Shown: positions 46,161 through 56,526, numbered from the stretch's first letter. The stretch: 64,000 nt of DNA from Bacteroidota bacterium (GCA_016721765.1 JADKHO010000001.1:603501-667500); one strand, 5' to 3'. Numbers and translations: made by a program. Notes: generated from the letters alone by a model not told the origin.

Positions 46161-49037
46161 ATGAAATCAAAATTACACCTACTTCTTCTATTTCTTTTCA
46201 CGTTGATAACATTAAGCAGCATTGCCCAAAGCGGTAAAATTGCAGGGCAGTTAATTGACAAAAAAACCGGAGAAACGATTATTGGCGGGGTGGTACGTGT
46301 TGATGGAACTCAATTTGCGAGCGTTACTGATATAGAAGGACGATTCAGCATCAGTGGCATTCCTGCCGGAATTTACAGTGTAACGGTTAATTTTATTGGT
46401 TATAAAGGTCAGCAATTACTTAATGTTAAAGTAGCTGAAAATGCTACCACACAATTAGATTTTCCAATGAGCGAAGATTTGAAGGATTTGAAAGAAGTAG
46501 AAGTTGTTGCAAAAATAAGCCGTAGTTCTGTAAGTGGGATGTTGACTTTGCAAAAAAACAACATAGCTGTTAGCGATGTATTTTCGAGTGAGCAAATGAA
46601 AAAAAATCCGGATAAAAATTCGAGCGATGTATTAAAACGCATCAGTGGAATTTCTATTCAAGATAATAAATTTGTGGTGGTACGAGGACTCAATGATAGA
46701 TACAACACTGCATACTTAAATGGTGCTCCCCTACCTAGTTCGGAGCCCGATCGTAAAGCCTTTTCATTTGATATGTTTCCTGCCAATTTGCTCGACAATA
46801 TTGTGGTTATTAAATCGGCAACACCTGAAATGCCGGGTGATTTTGCAGGAGGAGTAATTCAAATCAATACACGAAATATTCCGGATAGTAATTTTAATTC
46901 GGTGTCCCTCTCTTCGGGGTATAACAGCTTAAGTACCGGTAAAGAATTTACTACTTATACTGGTGGGAAGACTGATTTTGCCGGTTGGGACGACGGTACA
47001 CGGGCATTACCAAACTTGCCGAGCACAGAGGAGTTTCAAAAATTTACACCTGCCGAAAAAGGAGAAGCGGCTAAACTAATGAAAAACGATTGGGCGCTTA
47101 GCACCGAAAAAGCGAATGCGCCAATGAGCTTTCAGTATACCTTTGGTCGCATTTCTAAAGTAGCCAAAAACCGCCTTGGGACTATTGTTGCGCTTACTTA
47201 TAACAACTCAAATAAAATTACTACTGTAGAGCGAAATAAATATGAAGAACAAATAAATGAAAAGCCGGTACTCCAAAAATCATACAGCGACAAAGAATAT
47301 TCGAAACAAGTATTGGCGGGGGCTTTAGCGAATTTTGCATATTCTGTTGGCTCCAATTCCGAAATTACGTTTAAAAATATGTTTAACATCAACAGCGAGG
47401 ATAAAGTGCTTTCGCGTGAAGGAATGCGCGACCTAGCAAATAATGCAGGTGAGCGTATCCTCGAAAAATCAAATGCTATGCAGTATATGCAAAACAGAAT
47501 GTACACCGGTCAAATTGGAGGTGAACATTATTTAAAAACATCAGAGGTAAAGATTAAGTGGACACTCGGTTATAGCGATATTAAGCGCATTGTACCCGAT
47601 TTGCGACGAATGATTTACGAGAAAAAAGACATTAGTCCGGATGCTTTGCCAAGCGACCCACTTCCTGAATATACTGCTGCCATTAATGTTACCGGTACTA
47701 CACCCAGTTCGGGAGGCAGTATTTTTAGCTCAGTAAACAATGAAAAAATTTACAGCGCTAACTACGATATATCAAAACCCTTTAAGATCGGTGAAATTAA
47801 AAACAACCTAAAAATTGGGGGCTTTCATCAAATGCGCAACCGTGAATTTACATCACGAACCTTTGGATACACAAAGTATGACATTGTTGGGTTTTCAGCC
47901 AATGCGGTAAAGTTTGATAAGCAGCTTTTATTGCTCCCACAAGAATCAATCTTTGCAGGTGAAAACATGGGTTTAATTGGTCCTAAAAAAGGTGGATTTA
48001 AGTTAGAAGAGGCTACAAAACAAAACGACAAATACACGGCAAGTTCAATGTTAAATGCCGGTTACGTAATGCTCGACAATCAATTTTTAGAGAATTTACG
48101 TTTTATTTGGGGCGTGAGAGTGGAATCCTATAACCAAAAATTAAACACCAATAACGATGATGGTTCGCTTTCGGTAATTGATACCAGTTACCTGGATGTA
48201 TTGCCTTCTGCCAATTTAATTTTTTCACCTTCCGAGAAATCCAATATTCGCTTATGCTACTCTAAAACAGTTGCGCGCCCTGAGTTTCGTGAGTTGGCTT
48301 CCTTTGGCTATTTCGATTTTTTAACCAATTATTCCCGTAAAGGAAATCCAAAATTGGAACGTGCACAAATTGATAATTTTGATTTAAAGTATGAGTATTT
48401 TCCGGGAAATGGCCAAGTTATTTCAGCAACAGCTTTTTACAAAAAATTTAAGAATGCAATTGAACAGGTAAACTCTTCCAACGAAGACAGGCTCTTAACT
48501 TTTGAAAATGCTCCTCTTGCCACCAACTATGGATTAGAATTAGAGTATCGTGTGAATTTAGCCTACTTGCTTGGAAACGAAAATGAAACTTTAAACGGTA
48601 TCGCTATTTTTACAAATGCAGCTTTAATTAAATCGAAAGTAGATGTAAGTAAAATTGTTGGATCAAATGCAAAAAACAGAACCTTGCAGGGACAATCGCC
48701 CTATGTATTAAATTGTGGCTTGCAATACACCGCACCCAATAAGAAATTTACTTTTTCTACCTCACTTAATCGGGTAGGACGCAGAATCGAAACTGCAGGA
48801 AATGTTTATGAACGGGACGTATACGAAAGCGCCCGAACTTCTTTGGATTTTCAGGTTACCAAAACCTTTTTCAAACACCTCGAGCTAAAACTTAACTTGC
48901 GCGATGCTTTGGCTCAAAACAGTGTGTTTTATCAGGATGTTGATGAAAATAAGAAATACAATTCCGAAGCAGATAACACCATTCAAAAAAGCAATGCTGC
49001 ACGTGTAGTTTCTTTCACTTTAGGGTATTCATTTTAA
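46161..49037 (+). CDS. TonB-dependent outer-membrane receptor with carboxypeptidase-regulatory domain
   Basis: The 958-residue protein has a signal peptide (LLLLFLFTLITLSSIAQ). A CarboxypepD-reg-like domain (~24-110) shows KIAGQLIDKKTGETIIGG, then GRFSISGIPAGIYSV and VNFIGYK. A plug domain (~130-250) follows, with DVLKRISGISIQDNKFVVV, RGLNDRYNTAYLNG and GDFAGGVIQINT. The rest is a beta-barrel ending in VVSFTLGYSF with the terminal aromatic residue needed for outer-membrane assembly. It is a TonB-powered importer; the substrate is unknown. No SusD partner follows; instead a secreted beta-helix protein and an Omp28-like lipoprotein do. Pho-box-like repeats upstream hint at phosphate control. 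Confidence 0.92.
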   Translation: MKSKLHLLLLFLFTLITLSSIAQSGKIAGQLIDKKTGETIIGGVVRVDGTQFASVTDIEGRFSISGIPAGIYSVTVNFIGYKGQQLLNVKVAENATTQLDFPMSEDLKDLKEVEVVAKISRSSVSGMLTLQKNNIAVSDVFSSEQMKKNPDKNSSDVLKRISGISIQDNKFVVVRGLNDRYNTAYLNGAPLPSSEPDRKAFSFDMFPANLLDNIVVIKSATPEMPGDFAGGVIQINTRNIPDSNFNSVSLSSGYNSLSTGKEFTTYTGGKTDFAGWDDGTRALPNLPSTEEFQKFTPAEKGEAAKLMKNDWALSTEKANAPMSFQYTFGRISKVAKNRLGTIVALTYNNSNKITTVERNKYEEQINEKPVLQKSYSDKEYSKQVLAGALANFAYSVGSNSEITFKNMFNINSEDKVLSREGMRDLANNAGERILEKSNAMQYMQNRMYTGQIGGEHYLKTSEVKIKWTLGYSDIKRIVPDLRRMIYEKKDISPDALPSDPLPEYTAAINVTGTTPSSGGSIFSSVNNEKIYSANYDISKPFKIGEIKNNLKIGGFHQMRNREFTSRTFGYTKYDIVGFSANAVKFDKQLLLLPQESIFAGENMGLIGPKKGGFKLEEATKQNDKYTASSMLNAGYVMLDNQFLENLRFIWGVRVESYNQKLNTNNDDGSLSVIDTSYLDVLPSANLIFSPSEKSNIRLCYSKTVARPEFRELASFGYFDFLTNYSRKGNPKLERAQIDNFDLKYEYFPGNGQVISATAFYKKFKNAIEQVNSSNEDRLLTFENAPLATNYGLELEYRVNLAYLLGNENETLNGIAIFTNAALIKSKVDVSKIVGSNAKNRTLQGQSPYVLNCGLQYTAPNKKFTFSTSLNRVGRRIETAGNVYERDVYESARTSLDFQVTKTFFKHLELKLNLRDALAQNSVFYQDVDENKKYNSEADNTIQKSNAARVVSFTLGYSF

Positions 49038-49143
49038 TTGCAAGTGTAAACTTATTTCACGCTAATTATAAACATAGCATAACTACAACTTAATATTCGC
49101 GCAACATACATCCTGTTTCTTTGCAGCATAAAATTAAAGAAAC

Positions 49144-50754
49144 ATGAAAAAATTTTACACTTTACTTTCAACTGCACTTCTAAGCTTAAGTGCATTGGCA
49201 CAAAATTTTACCGCAACTTCTTACCGTGGAGCATTTGCCCCAGCACCCGCTGCAGCATGGACCGACGGTTGGACAAACTGGGATCCGCAAAGTGTTAATT
49301 ATCCTGCTACTACAACTACTGTAAATTCGGATATAACAAGTAATACTACTTGGACAACCGGAACAACTGTGTTTTTGCAAAACAAAGTGTACGTTACAAA
49401 TAATGCAGTGCTTACCATTCAACCCGGAGTAATTATTCGCGGAGATAAAGCTACCGAAGGAACCTTAATTATTACAAGAGGTGCACAAATTCAAGCACAA
49501 GGAACCTCCTCTAGTCCTATTGTATTTACAAGTAATTTTGCTGCAGGTAGTCGTGCACCTGGAGATTGGGGAGGCGTAATTATTTTGGGAAATGCCAGCA
49601 ATAACCAACCCGGCGGAACAGCTGTAATTGAAGGTGGTTTAGATAGCTTAAAAGCCAAATACGGGGGAAATAATGACATGGATAATTCCGGGGTGTTTTC
49701 CTATGTAAGAATTGAATTTGCAGGATTTCCTTTTCAACCTGATAAAGAAATTAATGGTTTAACTTTAGGTTCATTAGGATTAGGAACGGTTGTGAATCAC
49801 GTTCAAGTGAGCTTTAGCAACGATGATTCCTTTGAATGGTTTGGTGGCACTGTGAATTGCTATAACCTAGTTGCTTATTGTGGTGTGGATGATAACTTTG
49901 ATACGGATAATGGCTATCGTGGAAATTGTCAGTTTTTATTAGGTGTGCGCGAACCGGGTTTGGCCGATCAGTGCACCTGCAGCACCAGCGAAGGATTTGA
50001 ATCCGATAACAATGCCGGAGGAACCACAGCAACTCCAATTACCGGAGCAATTTTCTCCAACATAACTGAAATTGGTCCTTACCGCGGAAGTACCTCCAAT
50101 GTAATTGATGCAAAATTTAAAAGAGCTTTGCGCATCCGAAGAAATTCAAGTATTTCTATTTTCAATTCCGTTTTCACGGATTGGCCTACCGGATTGCACA
50201 TTGATGGTTCCTCTTCAGAAGCCAACGCAATTGCCAATACTTTGGTTTTTAAAAACAATGTATTTGCGGGAATGGGAGCAACTACTCAAGTAAATGCCGG
50301 AAGCACATTCGACATCGCCAATTTTTTTACTGCTAACAGCAACAGTGCACTGCCTCAAGGTGCCGATATTCAGCTCACCAATCCTTATGATTTTAATGTG
50401 AATGATTTTCGACCGCAAACAACTTCACCGCTAACATCCGGTGCTGATTTTACACACCCTTTGTTGGCAGTTGGAATTACTGACTTAACTAATGTGCTTC
50501 ATTTTTCATTACAACCCAATCCTACTAATGGTAACTTTAACCTGACTATTGGTATAAAAAAGGCGCAAGAATTAAGTGCTGAACTGTTTGATATTACAGG
50601 TAAAGCAGTTATGAACTTAATTCAAAATGAGAATCTTTCTCTTGGAAACCACAGCTTTACTTTTTCAAGCAAAGGATTAAACCCCGGGATTTATTTTTTA
50701 TGCGTAGTGTCGGGCAATTCCGCAAGCACCCATAAATTAGTTGTTACCCAATAA
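49144..50754 (+). CDS. T9SS-exported parallel beta-helix-like protein
   Basis: The 536-residue protein has a signal peptide (LLSTALLSLSALAQ). The central region is repetitive and strand-rich: VYVTNNAVLTIQPGVIIRGD, then APGDWGGVIILGNAS, VRIEFAGFPFQPDKEINGLT, VQVSFSNDDSFEWFGGTVN and FKRALRIRRNSSISIFNS, consistent with a right-handed parallel beta-helix. Cys pair CTCSTSEGFESD lies near 277. It ends in a T9SS type A domain (FSLQPNPTNGNFNLTI ... GIYFLCVV). It follows the TonB receptor by 106 bases on the same strand and ends with its own terminator. Proteins of this kind are often found beside such receptors; a joint capture role is inferred. Confidence 0.85.
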   Translation: MKKFYTLLSTALLSLSALAQNFTATSYRGAFAPAPAAAWTDGWTNWDPQSVNYPATTTTVNSDITSNTTWTTGTTVFLQNKVYVTNNAVLTIQPGVIIRGDKATEGTLIITRGAQIQAQGTSSSPIVFTSNFAAGSRAPGDWGGVIILGNASNNQPGGTAVIEGGLDSLKAKYGGNNDMDNSGVFSYVRIEFAGFPFQPDKEINGLTLGSLGLGTVVNHVQVSFSNDDSFEWFGGTVNCYNLVAYCGVDDNFDTDNGYRGNCQFLLGVREPGLADQCTCSTSEGFESDNNAGGTTATPITGAIFSNITEIGPYRGSTSNVIDAKFKRALRIRRNSSISIFNSVFTDWPTGLHIDGSSSEANAIANTLVFKNNVFAGMGATTQVNAGSTFDIANFFTANSNSALPQGADIQLTNPYDFNVNDFRPQTTSPLTSGADFTHPLLAVGITDLTNVLHFSLQPNPTNGNFNLTIGIKKAQELSAELFDITGKAVMNLIQNENLSLGNHSFTFSSKGLNPGIYFLCVVSGNSASTHKLVVTQ

Positions 50755-50772
50755 AGTCAATTTTTAACTTAT

Positions 50773-50808
50773 AAAAAGGCACGCAAAAATTAACTGCGTG
50801 CCTTTTTT
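50773..50808 (+). terminator. Rho-independent terminator after beta-helix gene
   Basis: AAAAAGGCACGCA pairs with TGCGTGCCTTTTT around a 9-base loop, followed by T. Strong. Confidence 0.92.
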
Positions 50809-50946
50809 GTTTTGAATGAAATCCTAAATTAATTGGGTTGACTAAAAGTTAGGCATGCTGCGTCCCTAAACAATTTTTATCATTTGCAATTTGCCAAAAA
50901 TTTTGTTTATTTGAAGAATAATAATCTTTAAACCCAAGCAGAACAA

Positions 50947-51825
50947 ATGAAAAAAATAATTTTTATTTTAAGTATAGCGCTTATTTCATTAGGCGCTTGT
51001 AAAAAGAAAGCCGATGAAAAAATTGCTGTACCAGGCTGTATGGATGAAAGTTCCTTAACCTTTAATGCCGATGCTACTGAAGATGATGGCTCTTGCGAAT
51101 ACATCGAAAAAGTGAATCGCGCAGCTTATATTCACTTTACCGAAGATTGGTGTGGGCCTTGTGGTGCATACGGTGGACCAACTTTTGACTCCTGCGTTAA
51201 AGTGTTGGAAGGCAGTAACATTTCATGCATGAAAGTGTACGAAAGTTCAAATGTTTCTGCTATGAATAACCCAACTGCAACGCTCATGGAAAATGCTTCT
51301 AATTATAACATTACAGCTATTCCAACCATGTATGTAAATGCAATTAAAAAAGGAGTTTCTGCAAATATTTCCAGTAATGTTAATTGGGTAAAATCGCAAG
51401 CAGTTTATTTCTCTAATCAGCCGGTTGTTGCCGGGGTTCATATATCTAAAGGTATAGATGGAGGCACAATGAACGTAACGGCAAATATTGAATTTTATTC
51501 TGCTATAGCGGTCGGAAAAGATTATCGTTTATCCATTTATGTATTGGAAGATAATATTGTTTCGAAGCAAACTGTTGACGGAGTTTCCTCACCGGTATTG
51601 ACTTATGTACACCGCAATGTATGGCGCGCTTCTAACGGTCCTGATTACAAAGGAGTGAAAATAAATAACAGTGCGGCAATTACAGCCGGTCAGCGTTTTG
51701 ATTTATCTGCATCAATAGTGCTAAAATCAACTTGGAATCAAGCTAACATGAAAGTGATGGCGGTTATTTGGGAAGTTCCTGCAACAGGAATGCCTAAAGT
51801 GGTGAATTCGAATATCAAAAAATAA
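50947..51825 (+). CDS. Omp28-like thioredoxin-fold lipoprotein
   Basis: The 292-residue protein has a lipobox (SLGAC, Cys18). A short Cys-rich segment of the type often seen in Bacteroidota surface proteins follows (GCMDESSLTFNADAT, then DDGSC). Next is a thioredoxin-like domain with active site Cys69-x-x-Cys72 (DWCGPCGAYGG) and the cis-Pro IPTMYV; the C-terminal half is beta-rich as in Omp28-related proteins. It may act in disulfide handling of extracellular proteins, or the fold may only be structural. It follows the beta-helix gene after a terminator and ends at a bidirectional terminator. Confidence 0.85.
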   Translation: MKKIIFILSIALISLGACKKKADEKIAVPGCMDESSLTFNADATEDDGSCEYIEKVNRAAYIHFTEDWCGPCGAYGGPTFDSCVKVLEGSNISCMKVYESSNVSAMNNPTATLMENASNYNITAIPTMYVNAIKKGVSANISSNVNWVKSQAVYFSNQPVVAGVHISKGIDGGTMNVTANIEFYSAIAVGKDYRLSIYVLEDNIVSKQTVDGVSSPVLTYVHRNVWRASNGPDYKGVKINNSAAITAGQRFDLSASIVLKSTWNQANMKVMAVIWEVPATGMPKVVNSNIKK

Positions 51826-51839
51826 TTTTACTAAATCCC

Positions 51840-51886
51840 AAAAAAAAAAGAGGCTGTTCCCTAATAGGAGGCAGCCTCTTTTTTTA
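51840..51886. terminator. Bidirectional terminator between convergent genes
   Basis: AAAAAGAGGCTG pairs with CAGCCTCTTTTT around a 15-base loop, A-run on the left and T-run on the right. It serves both the Omp28-like gene and the efflux-adaptor gene. Confidence 0.92.
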
Positions 51887-52999
51887 TCCTTGTTTAGCGG
51901 CACCCATGCCATTCATTTCGGGAACTTTAATTTTATCGGCTTTCTTTACCCCATCCAACACCTCAATGTTAACCCCATCGGATAAACCTGTCTTTAAAAA
52001 GCGTTTTTCATAGGTATTTGGAGCTTTTTCTATTTCCACAAAGGTTTTGTCTTTCTCGAACTGTAACACCGTTTCAGGCACCGATAATACTTTGTCTTTT
52101 TTATCTAAAATAATATCCGCATTAGCGCTATAACCGGCACGCAAAAATGAGCCACCCACACTCTTATTAATGGCAGCCCGTATTAAAAATTGTATAGCGC
52201 CATTCTCCGTTACTCCTTTAGGGGCGATGTATTCGAGGTTTGCTTTAAAGCTTTCGGCATCAATGGCACCAATGGTTAGCACCAATTCCATTCCTAATTT
52301 TATTTTACCTACTTCGCTTTCATCCACCTTGCCTTCAAATATCATTTCACCCATGTTTGCAACAGAAGCAATAGTAGTACCTTCATTAAATGTATTGCTT
52401 TCAATCACACTGCTTCCTTCCTTAATGGGCACATCCAACACCATCCCGGTAATGGTACTGCGAATTAAAGTATTGGTTGCATTTCCGGCACTTTTGGTAA
52501 CGCCTTCCTTTATTAATTGCAAATTATTTTCGGATGCATCCACCTCTTCTTGTGTTGATTTTAACCTTAGTTCAAAGGGCAAAATTTCGGCTTGCGCAAT
52601 AACTTGTTGTTTAAGCAGAGATGCATTTCTATCGTATTCCACTTTGGCATTGTCATAACTTATTTTAGCTTGATTGAGCCTGTTCTCGGCATTGGCTAGA
52701 CTCACCATGTTGGGAATAATTTTAACTTTTGCAATTACATCTCCGGCTTTTATTTCCTGTCCGGCCAGCACATACATCTTTTCTACAATGCCCGAAACTT
52801 GAGCTTTCATGTTCACTTCCCTTCGCGGGATAACGCTACCGGTGGCAACCGTTTTTTTCACTATTGCGGTATCAAAAGGGCTTATGGTTTGATACACCAC
52901 AGGTGCTTGTTCGGATTTTTTGTACAAAAAATAAAAAGTCCAAACAAAAACGCCTAGTAAGGCTACTCCCAAAACAATTTTTACAATTTTTTTAATCAT
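51884..52999 (-). CDS. HlyD/MacA-family periplasmic adaptor
   Basis: The 371-residue protein has an N-terminal membrane anchor (IVLGVALLGVFVWTFYFLY). Then come the lipoyl-like half-motifs (VNMKAQVSGIVEKMYVLAGQEIKAGDVIAKVK and STITGMVLDVPIKEGSSV), a coiled-coil hairpin (~105-165) and a beta-barrel (FEGKVDESEVGKIKLG). This is the adaptor of tripartite ABC efflux systems of MacAB type, which links inner-membrane permeases to an outer-membrane channel (no tolC-like gene is in this window). It is the last gene of the ATPase-permease-permease-adaptor set, 102 bases after the preceding permease gene. Confidence 0.9.
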   Translation of the reverse strand: MIKKIVKIVLGVALLGVFVWTFYFLYKKSEQAPVVYQTISPFDTAIVKKTVATGSVIPRREVNMKAQVSGIVEKMYVLAGQEIKAGDVIAKVKIIPNMVSLANAENRLNQAKISYDNAKVEYDRNASLLKQQVIAQAEILPFELRLKSTQEEVDASENNLQLIKEGVTKSAGNATNTLIRSTITGMVLDVPIKEGSSVIESNTFNEGTTIASVANMGEMIFEGKVDESEVGKIKLGMELVLTIGAIDAESFKANLEYIAPKGVTENGAIQFLIRAAINKSVGGSFLRAGYSANADIILDKKDKVLSVPETVLQFEKDKTFVEIEKAPNTYEKRFLKTGLSDGVNIEVLDGVKKADKIKVPEMNGMGAAKQG

Positions 53000-53101
53000 A
53001 TTTTCTTTTTTTTCGCGATGTTTAAATGGGTCAAACTGTTCCTAATTTCAATGTTAATCAAATCGTTTTCTTTCTCCCTTAAAAGGGGATTAATTATTTA
53101 T

Positions 53102-54352
53102 TTATTCTGCACGCAATGCTTCCACGGGATGCACCGATACGGCCCTTCTTGCCGGTATTAACCCCGCCAAAGCGCCACACACAATCAAAACCGAAAGCGA
53201 AACAATAGCAATGGATATATCAACCGTTGGATTATTAAACATGGGCACTTCGGGACCAATTGCAGCGTTCACTGCTTCCAGCAAAAATATTCCTATCACC
53301 AAACCAAAATATCCCGCAAAGGAGGTGAGAAAAACAGATTCCATAATAATTTGAGATGTTACCGAAAATGGGGTAGCTCCTAAGGCGCGTTTCACACCAA
53401 TTTCTTTGGTACGTTCTTTCACAATAATGAGCATAATGTTACTGATTCCAATTACACCGGCAATGAGGGTTCCTATTCCCACAAACCACACCAACATGTT
53501 TATTCCGGTAAATAAACCGTTCATTTTATTGTATTGCATTTCCATGTTCCAACTTCCCACTGCCTGCATATCTTCGGGTGCAATTTTATGTCGTTCTTTT
53601 ACCAATGCTTTCACCTTTTCCTCTGCTACCGAAGCCTCTATATTGGGTGCTGAAGAAATGGCAAACCAGCCCACAATATCTCCGTAATTAAACGCATTTT
53701 GAAAGGTAGTAAAAGGCAATTCAATTCGCTGAGCATCTTGGCGCGCTTCTCCGCCATTCGACAAGGGAACTGTTGTACCAATTACTTTAAAATAAACCCC
53801 GTTTATGCGAATGTATTCCCCAATTGGATTCTCTCCCGTTTTAAATAATTCTTCTACCACACGCGTTCCAATGATGCATACTTTGCGCTTTTCGCGGATA
53901 TCATTTTCGTTTAAATAACGTCCACTTGTAATTTTAACTGCTTTTATTTTTGCTAAATTTGGATAGATACCATTCACTTCATAATTGCCTGTTTTTAAGC
54001 CGCGCATCACACTGTTTCCTCCCCGCCATCCTCCTAATTGATTTTGCGGAGATACCACCGAGAGCTCCTTTAATTGCGAAAGTGCTACCACATCTCCATT
54101 GTTAAAATTAAAATATCGCCCAGGTTTCATGCCCTTGTAGGGTTTAGTGGTTTTTTGCGTCCACATAAAAAAACTGTTGGTGGCAGTTCCCTTAAAATCA
54201 TTCATTACCCCATTCTTTAATCCGTTTCCGGCGCCCAGCATAATAACCAACATAAAAATTCCCCAACCCACCCCTAAGGAAGTGAGTAAGGTGCGCAACT
54301 TATTTTTCTTTATAGTTGCGTAAATCTCTTGCCAATTATCTCTATCAAACAT
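53102..54352 (-). CDS. MacB-type ABC transporter permease (second copy)
   Basis: The 416-residue protein has the MacB_PCD/FtsX layout: an N-terminal membrane span (LRTLLTSLGVGWGIFMLVIML), a large periplasmic domain (about 50-270), then three spans with NIMLIIVKERTKEIGVKRALGATP as the cytoplasmic coupling motif, ending LIPARRAVSVHPVEALRAE. It is a paralogue of the permease encoded upstream. It is separated from it by 55 bases. There is no ATPase domain fused, unlike E. coli MacB, so it relies on the separate ATPase at 55692-56360. Confidence 0.9.
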   Translation of the reverse strand: MFDRDNWQEIYATIKKNKLRTLLTSLGVGWGIFMLVIMLGAGNGLKNGVMNDFKGTATNSFFMWTQKTTKPYKGMKPGRYFNFNNGDVVALSQLKELSVVSPQNQLGGWRGGNSVMRGLKTGNYEVNGIYPNLAKIKAVKITSGRYLNENDIREKRKVCIIGTRVVEELFKTGENPIGEYIRINGVYFKVIGTTVPLSNGGEARQDAQRIELPFTTFQNAFNYGDIVGWFAISSAPNIEASVAEEKVKALVKERHKIAPEDMQAVGSWNMEMQYNKMNGLFTGINMLVWFVGIGTLIAGVIGISNIMLIIVKERTKEIGVKRALGATPFSVTSQIIMESVFLTSFAGYFGLVIGIFLLEAVNAAIGPEVPMFNNPTVDISIAIVSLSVLIVCGALAGLIPARRAVSVHPVEALRAE

Positions 54353-54407
54353 TATTTATTTGCTTTTAACTTTTCACTCGTAAGAAACGTTTTTGTTTTA
54401 GTTAGAT

Positions 54408-55634
54408 TTATTCAGCTCTCAATGCTTCAACCGGTTCCACTCTCGATGCACGTAATGCAGGAAATAATCCCGCTAAAGCACCCGCAACAATTATCAATAA
54501 AGTAGCTGATATGGCCACGTTAAAATTTACTTCGGGGTTTTGAAAAAAATCACCCTTAATGTTATCACTCATCAATTGCAATACACCTACACCTAGCACT
54601 AATCCTACATATCCGGCTACAGCCGTAATAAAAACCGACTCTTGAACAATCAACATAACAATAGAAGTAGGAGTTGCTCCAAGTGCTTTTCGTACGCCAA
54701 TTTCCTTTGTGCGTTCTTTTACAATTATCATCATAATGTTGCTTACTCCCACTACTCCGGCAATAAGCGTGAAAATGCCAATGATTAAAACAAAAATCTT
54801 AATGCCATCTAACATGGTCATGATGCGCTTGTACTCTTCACTCCAGTTGTCTACCCGTACAGCATTTAAATCGGCGGGGTCAAAATTGTGTTTTGCCGCC
54901 ATTAAATTGCGGATTTGATTTACCATTCCGGCACCATTTTCAAAAGCTTCTTTATCAATGCTCGCCCATATATTGTCGATTTTATTTTCACCGTTATAGG
55001 CACGTTGTATGGTGGATAGCGGAACATAAATTCGGGGTAAATCTCCATTTCCGGGATCGGTAAAGACGCCAATTACTTTAAAGGGAGTGCCTTCTACATC
55101 AATAAATTTATTTATCGGATCTTCTGTTTTAAATAATTCATCGCGCACCGGTGTGCCTATAACGCATACTTTTCGGTATTCCTTTATGTCGTTATTGTTG
55201 ATAAATCTACCTGTAAGAATGGAGGCATTTTCGAGGTAGTCGTGATCGGGTAAGCAGGAACGAAAGGTGTAGGAACCATGGCGGTTTTTATAACTCATCA
55301 TTTTCGAGTTCCAACCATAAAACACGGCGCTGCTGTGTTCAATGTGCTTTACATTTTGACTGATGAGCGCATAATCTTCATTTGTTAATTGAATTCTTCG
55401 GCCGGGTTGAATTCCTTTATATGGCATAGTAGTGTTGCCTCCTTCAATGTTCACGCTATTTACAGCATCTCTTAAAAATTGCGATTCTGCTCCATTGCGC
55501 AAACCTTGACCCGCGCCTAGCAATACAATCAAAATAAAAATACCCCAAGCCACACTAAAAGCCGTGAGAAAGGTCCTCAGCTTATTTTTGCTGATGGTAC
55601 CCAGTATTTCTTGCCATTTGTCGCGGTCGAACAT
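54408..55634 (-). CDS. MacB-type ABC transporter permease (first copy)
   Basis: The 408-residue protein matches the downstream permease in architecture: FDRDKWQEILGTISKNKLRT start, first span FLTAFSVAWGIFILIVLLGAG, periplasmic MacB_PCD domain and three C-terminal spans with IVKERTKEIGVRKALGATP, ending LRASRVEPVEALRAE. MacB-type exporters work by mechanotransmission, extruding substrates from the periplasm (peptides, lipids or antibiotics); the substrate here is not known. The two permeases probably form a heterodimer with one ATPase gene supplying both nucleotide-binding subunits. Confidence 0.9.
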   Translation of the reverse strand: MFDRDKWQEILGTISKNKLRTFLTAFSVAWGIFILIVLLGAGQGLRNGAESQFLRDAVNSVNIEGGNTTMPYKGIQPGRRIQLTNEDYALISQNVKHIEHSSAVFYGWNSKMMSYKNRHGSYTFRSCLPDHDYLENASILTGRFINNNDIKEYRKVCVIGTPVRDELFKTEDPINKFIDVEGTPFKVIGVFTDPGNGDLPRIYVPLSTIQRAYNGENKIDNIWASIDKEAFENGAGMVNQIRNLMAAKHNFDPADLNAVRVDNWSEEYKRIMTMLDGIKIFVLIIGIFTLIAGVVGVSNIMMIIVKERTKEIGVRKALGATPTSIVMLIVQESVFITAVAGYVGLVLGVGVLQLMSDNIKGDFFQNPEVNFNVAISATLLIIVAGALAGLFPALRASRVEPVEALRAE

Positions 55635-55691
55635 GTGAGTTGCACTTACCCTTATGCTGTATAAAGGGAGATTTGTAAAATTTAATTATGC

Positions 55692-56360
55692 TTAATTTTC
55701 GTTCACTATTAACCCGTCCTTTAATCGAATAATGCGGTCGGTCATTTTGCTGATATCGTCTTCGTGTGTAACAATTACAATGGTAATTCCTTGCTTGTTT
55801 ACTTCTTTAAAAATATTCATCACTTCCTGAGAAGTAGCACTGTCGAGTGCTCCAGTGGGTTCATCGGCAAAAATAACTTTCGGCTTTGCAATTAGTGCTC
55901 GTGCAATGGCTACGCGCTGCTTTTGTCCACCGCTTAACTCGCTCGGTAAATGGTCGGCCCAATCGCTTAAGCCTACACGCTCTAAATACTCCATCGCTAT
56001 TTTATTGCGCTCTCTACGATTCACTTTTTGATAATACAAGGGAAGAGCAACATTTTCGCGGGCATTTTTAAATGCCAATAAGTTGAACGATTGAAACACA
56101 AAACCTAAAAATTTATTGCGCAATTGTGCCGCTTTCGCTTGAGATAAATCGCGCATCAAAATATTATTCAACTTGTATTCACCCGAATCATAATTATCGA
56201 GAAGACCTAAAATATTTAGCAAGGTTGATTTACCTGACCCGGAAGACCCCATGATGGAAACCAACTCACCCGGCTTAATGTGCAAATCGATTCCTTTAAG
56301 CACATGCATGCTGTTATTGCCTACCGTATATGATTTATTGATTTGCTTCAGGTGTATCAC
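55692..56360 (-). CDS. ABC transporter ATP-binding protein, MacB/LolD type
   Basis: The 222-residue ATPase has Walker [10 protein letters not shown] (38-46), Q-loop FVFQSFNLL, signature LSGGQ (142-146), Walker B VIFADEP (162-168) and switch His in VIVTHED. The compact size and the [16 protein letters not shown] pattern are those of the MacB/LolD/FtsE subfamily that pairs with FtsX-type permeases. It is the first gene of the efflux operon, with 57 bases before the first permease. The promoter should lie in the 166-base spacer shared with the delta-60 gene's 3' end. Confidence 0.94.
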   Translation of the reverse strand: MIHLKQINKSYTVGNNSMHVLKGIDLHIKPGELVSIMGSSGSGKSTLLNILGLLDNYDSGEYKLNNILMRDLSQAKAAQLRNKFLGFVFQSFNLLAFKNARENVALPLYYQKVNRRERNKIAMEYLERVGLSDWADHLPSELSGGQKQRVAIARALIAKPKVIFADEPTGALDSATSQEVMNIFKEVNKQGITIVIVTHEDDISKMTDRIIRLKDGLIVNEN

Positions 56361-56526
56361 GCGGGGATTTTTTGGGAATTAAAAGTAAAGGATTTTTTGG
56401 GTTTAGTAATTCCCATCACCCGAATAAAAGTTAAATGATGTTATATAACCAACTTCTACGGTAAAATAAAACACGTAATTTCAATAAATTCCTATCGCTT
56501 TAAAGTGCTTTCGCCCTATTGCATTG

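Noticed and set aside
52170..52658. A 162-codon open frame on the plus strand inside the efflux-adaptor gene
   Set aside because: The opposite strand carries clear HlyD motifs; the frame is a compositional shadow.
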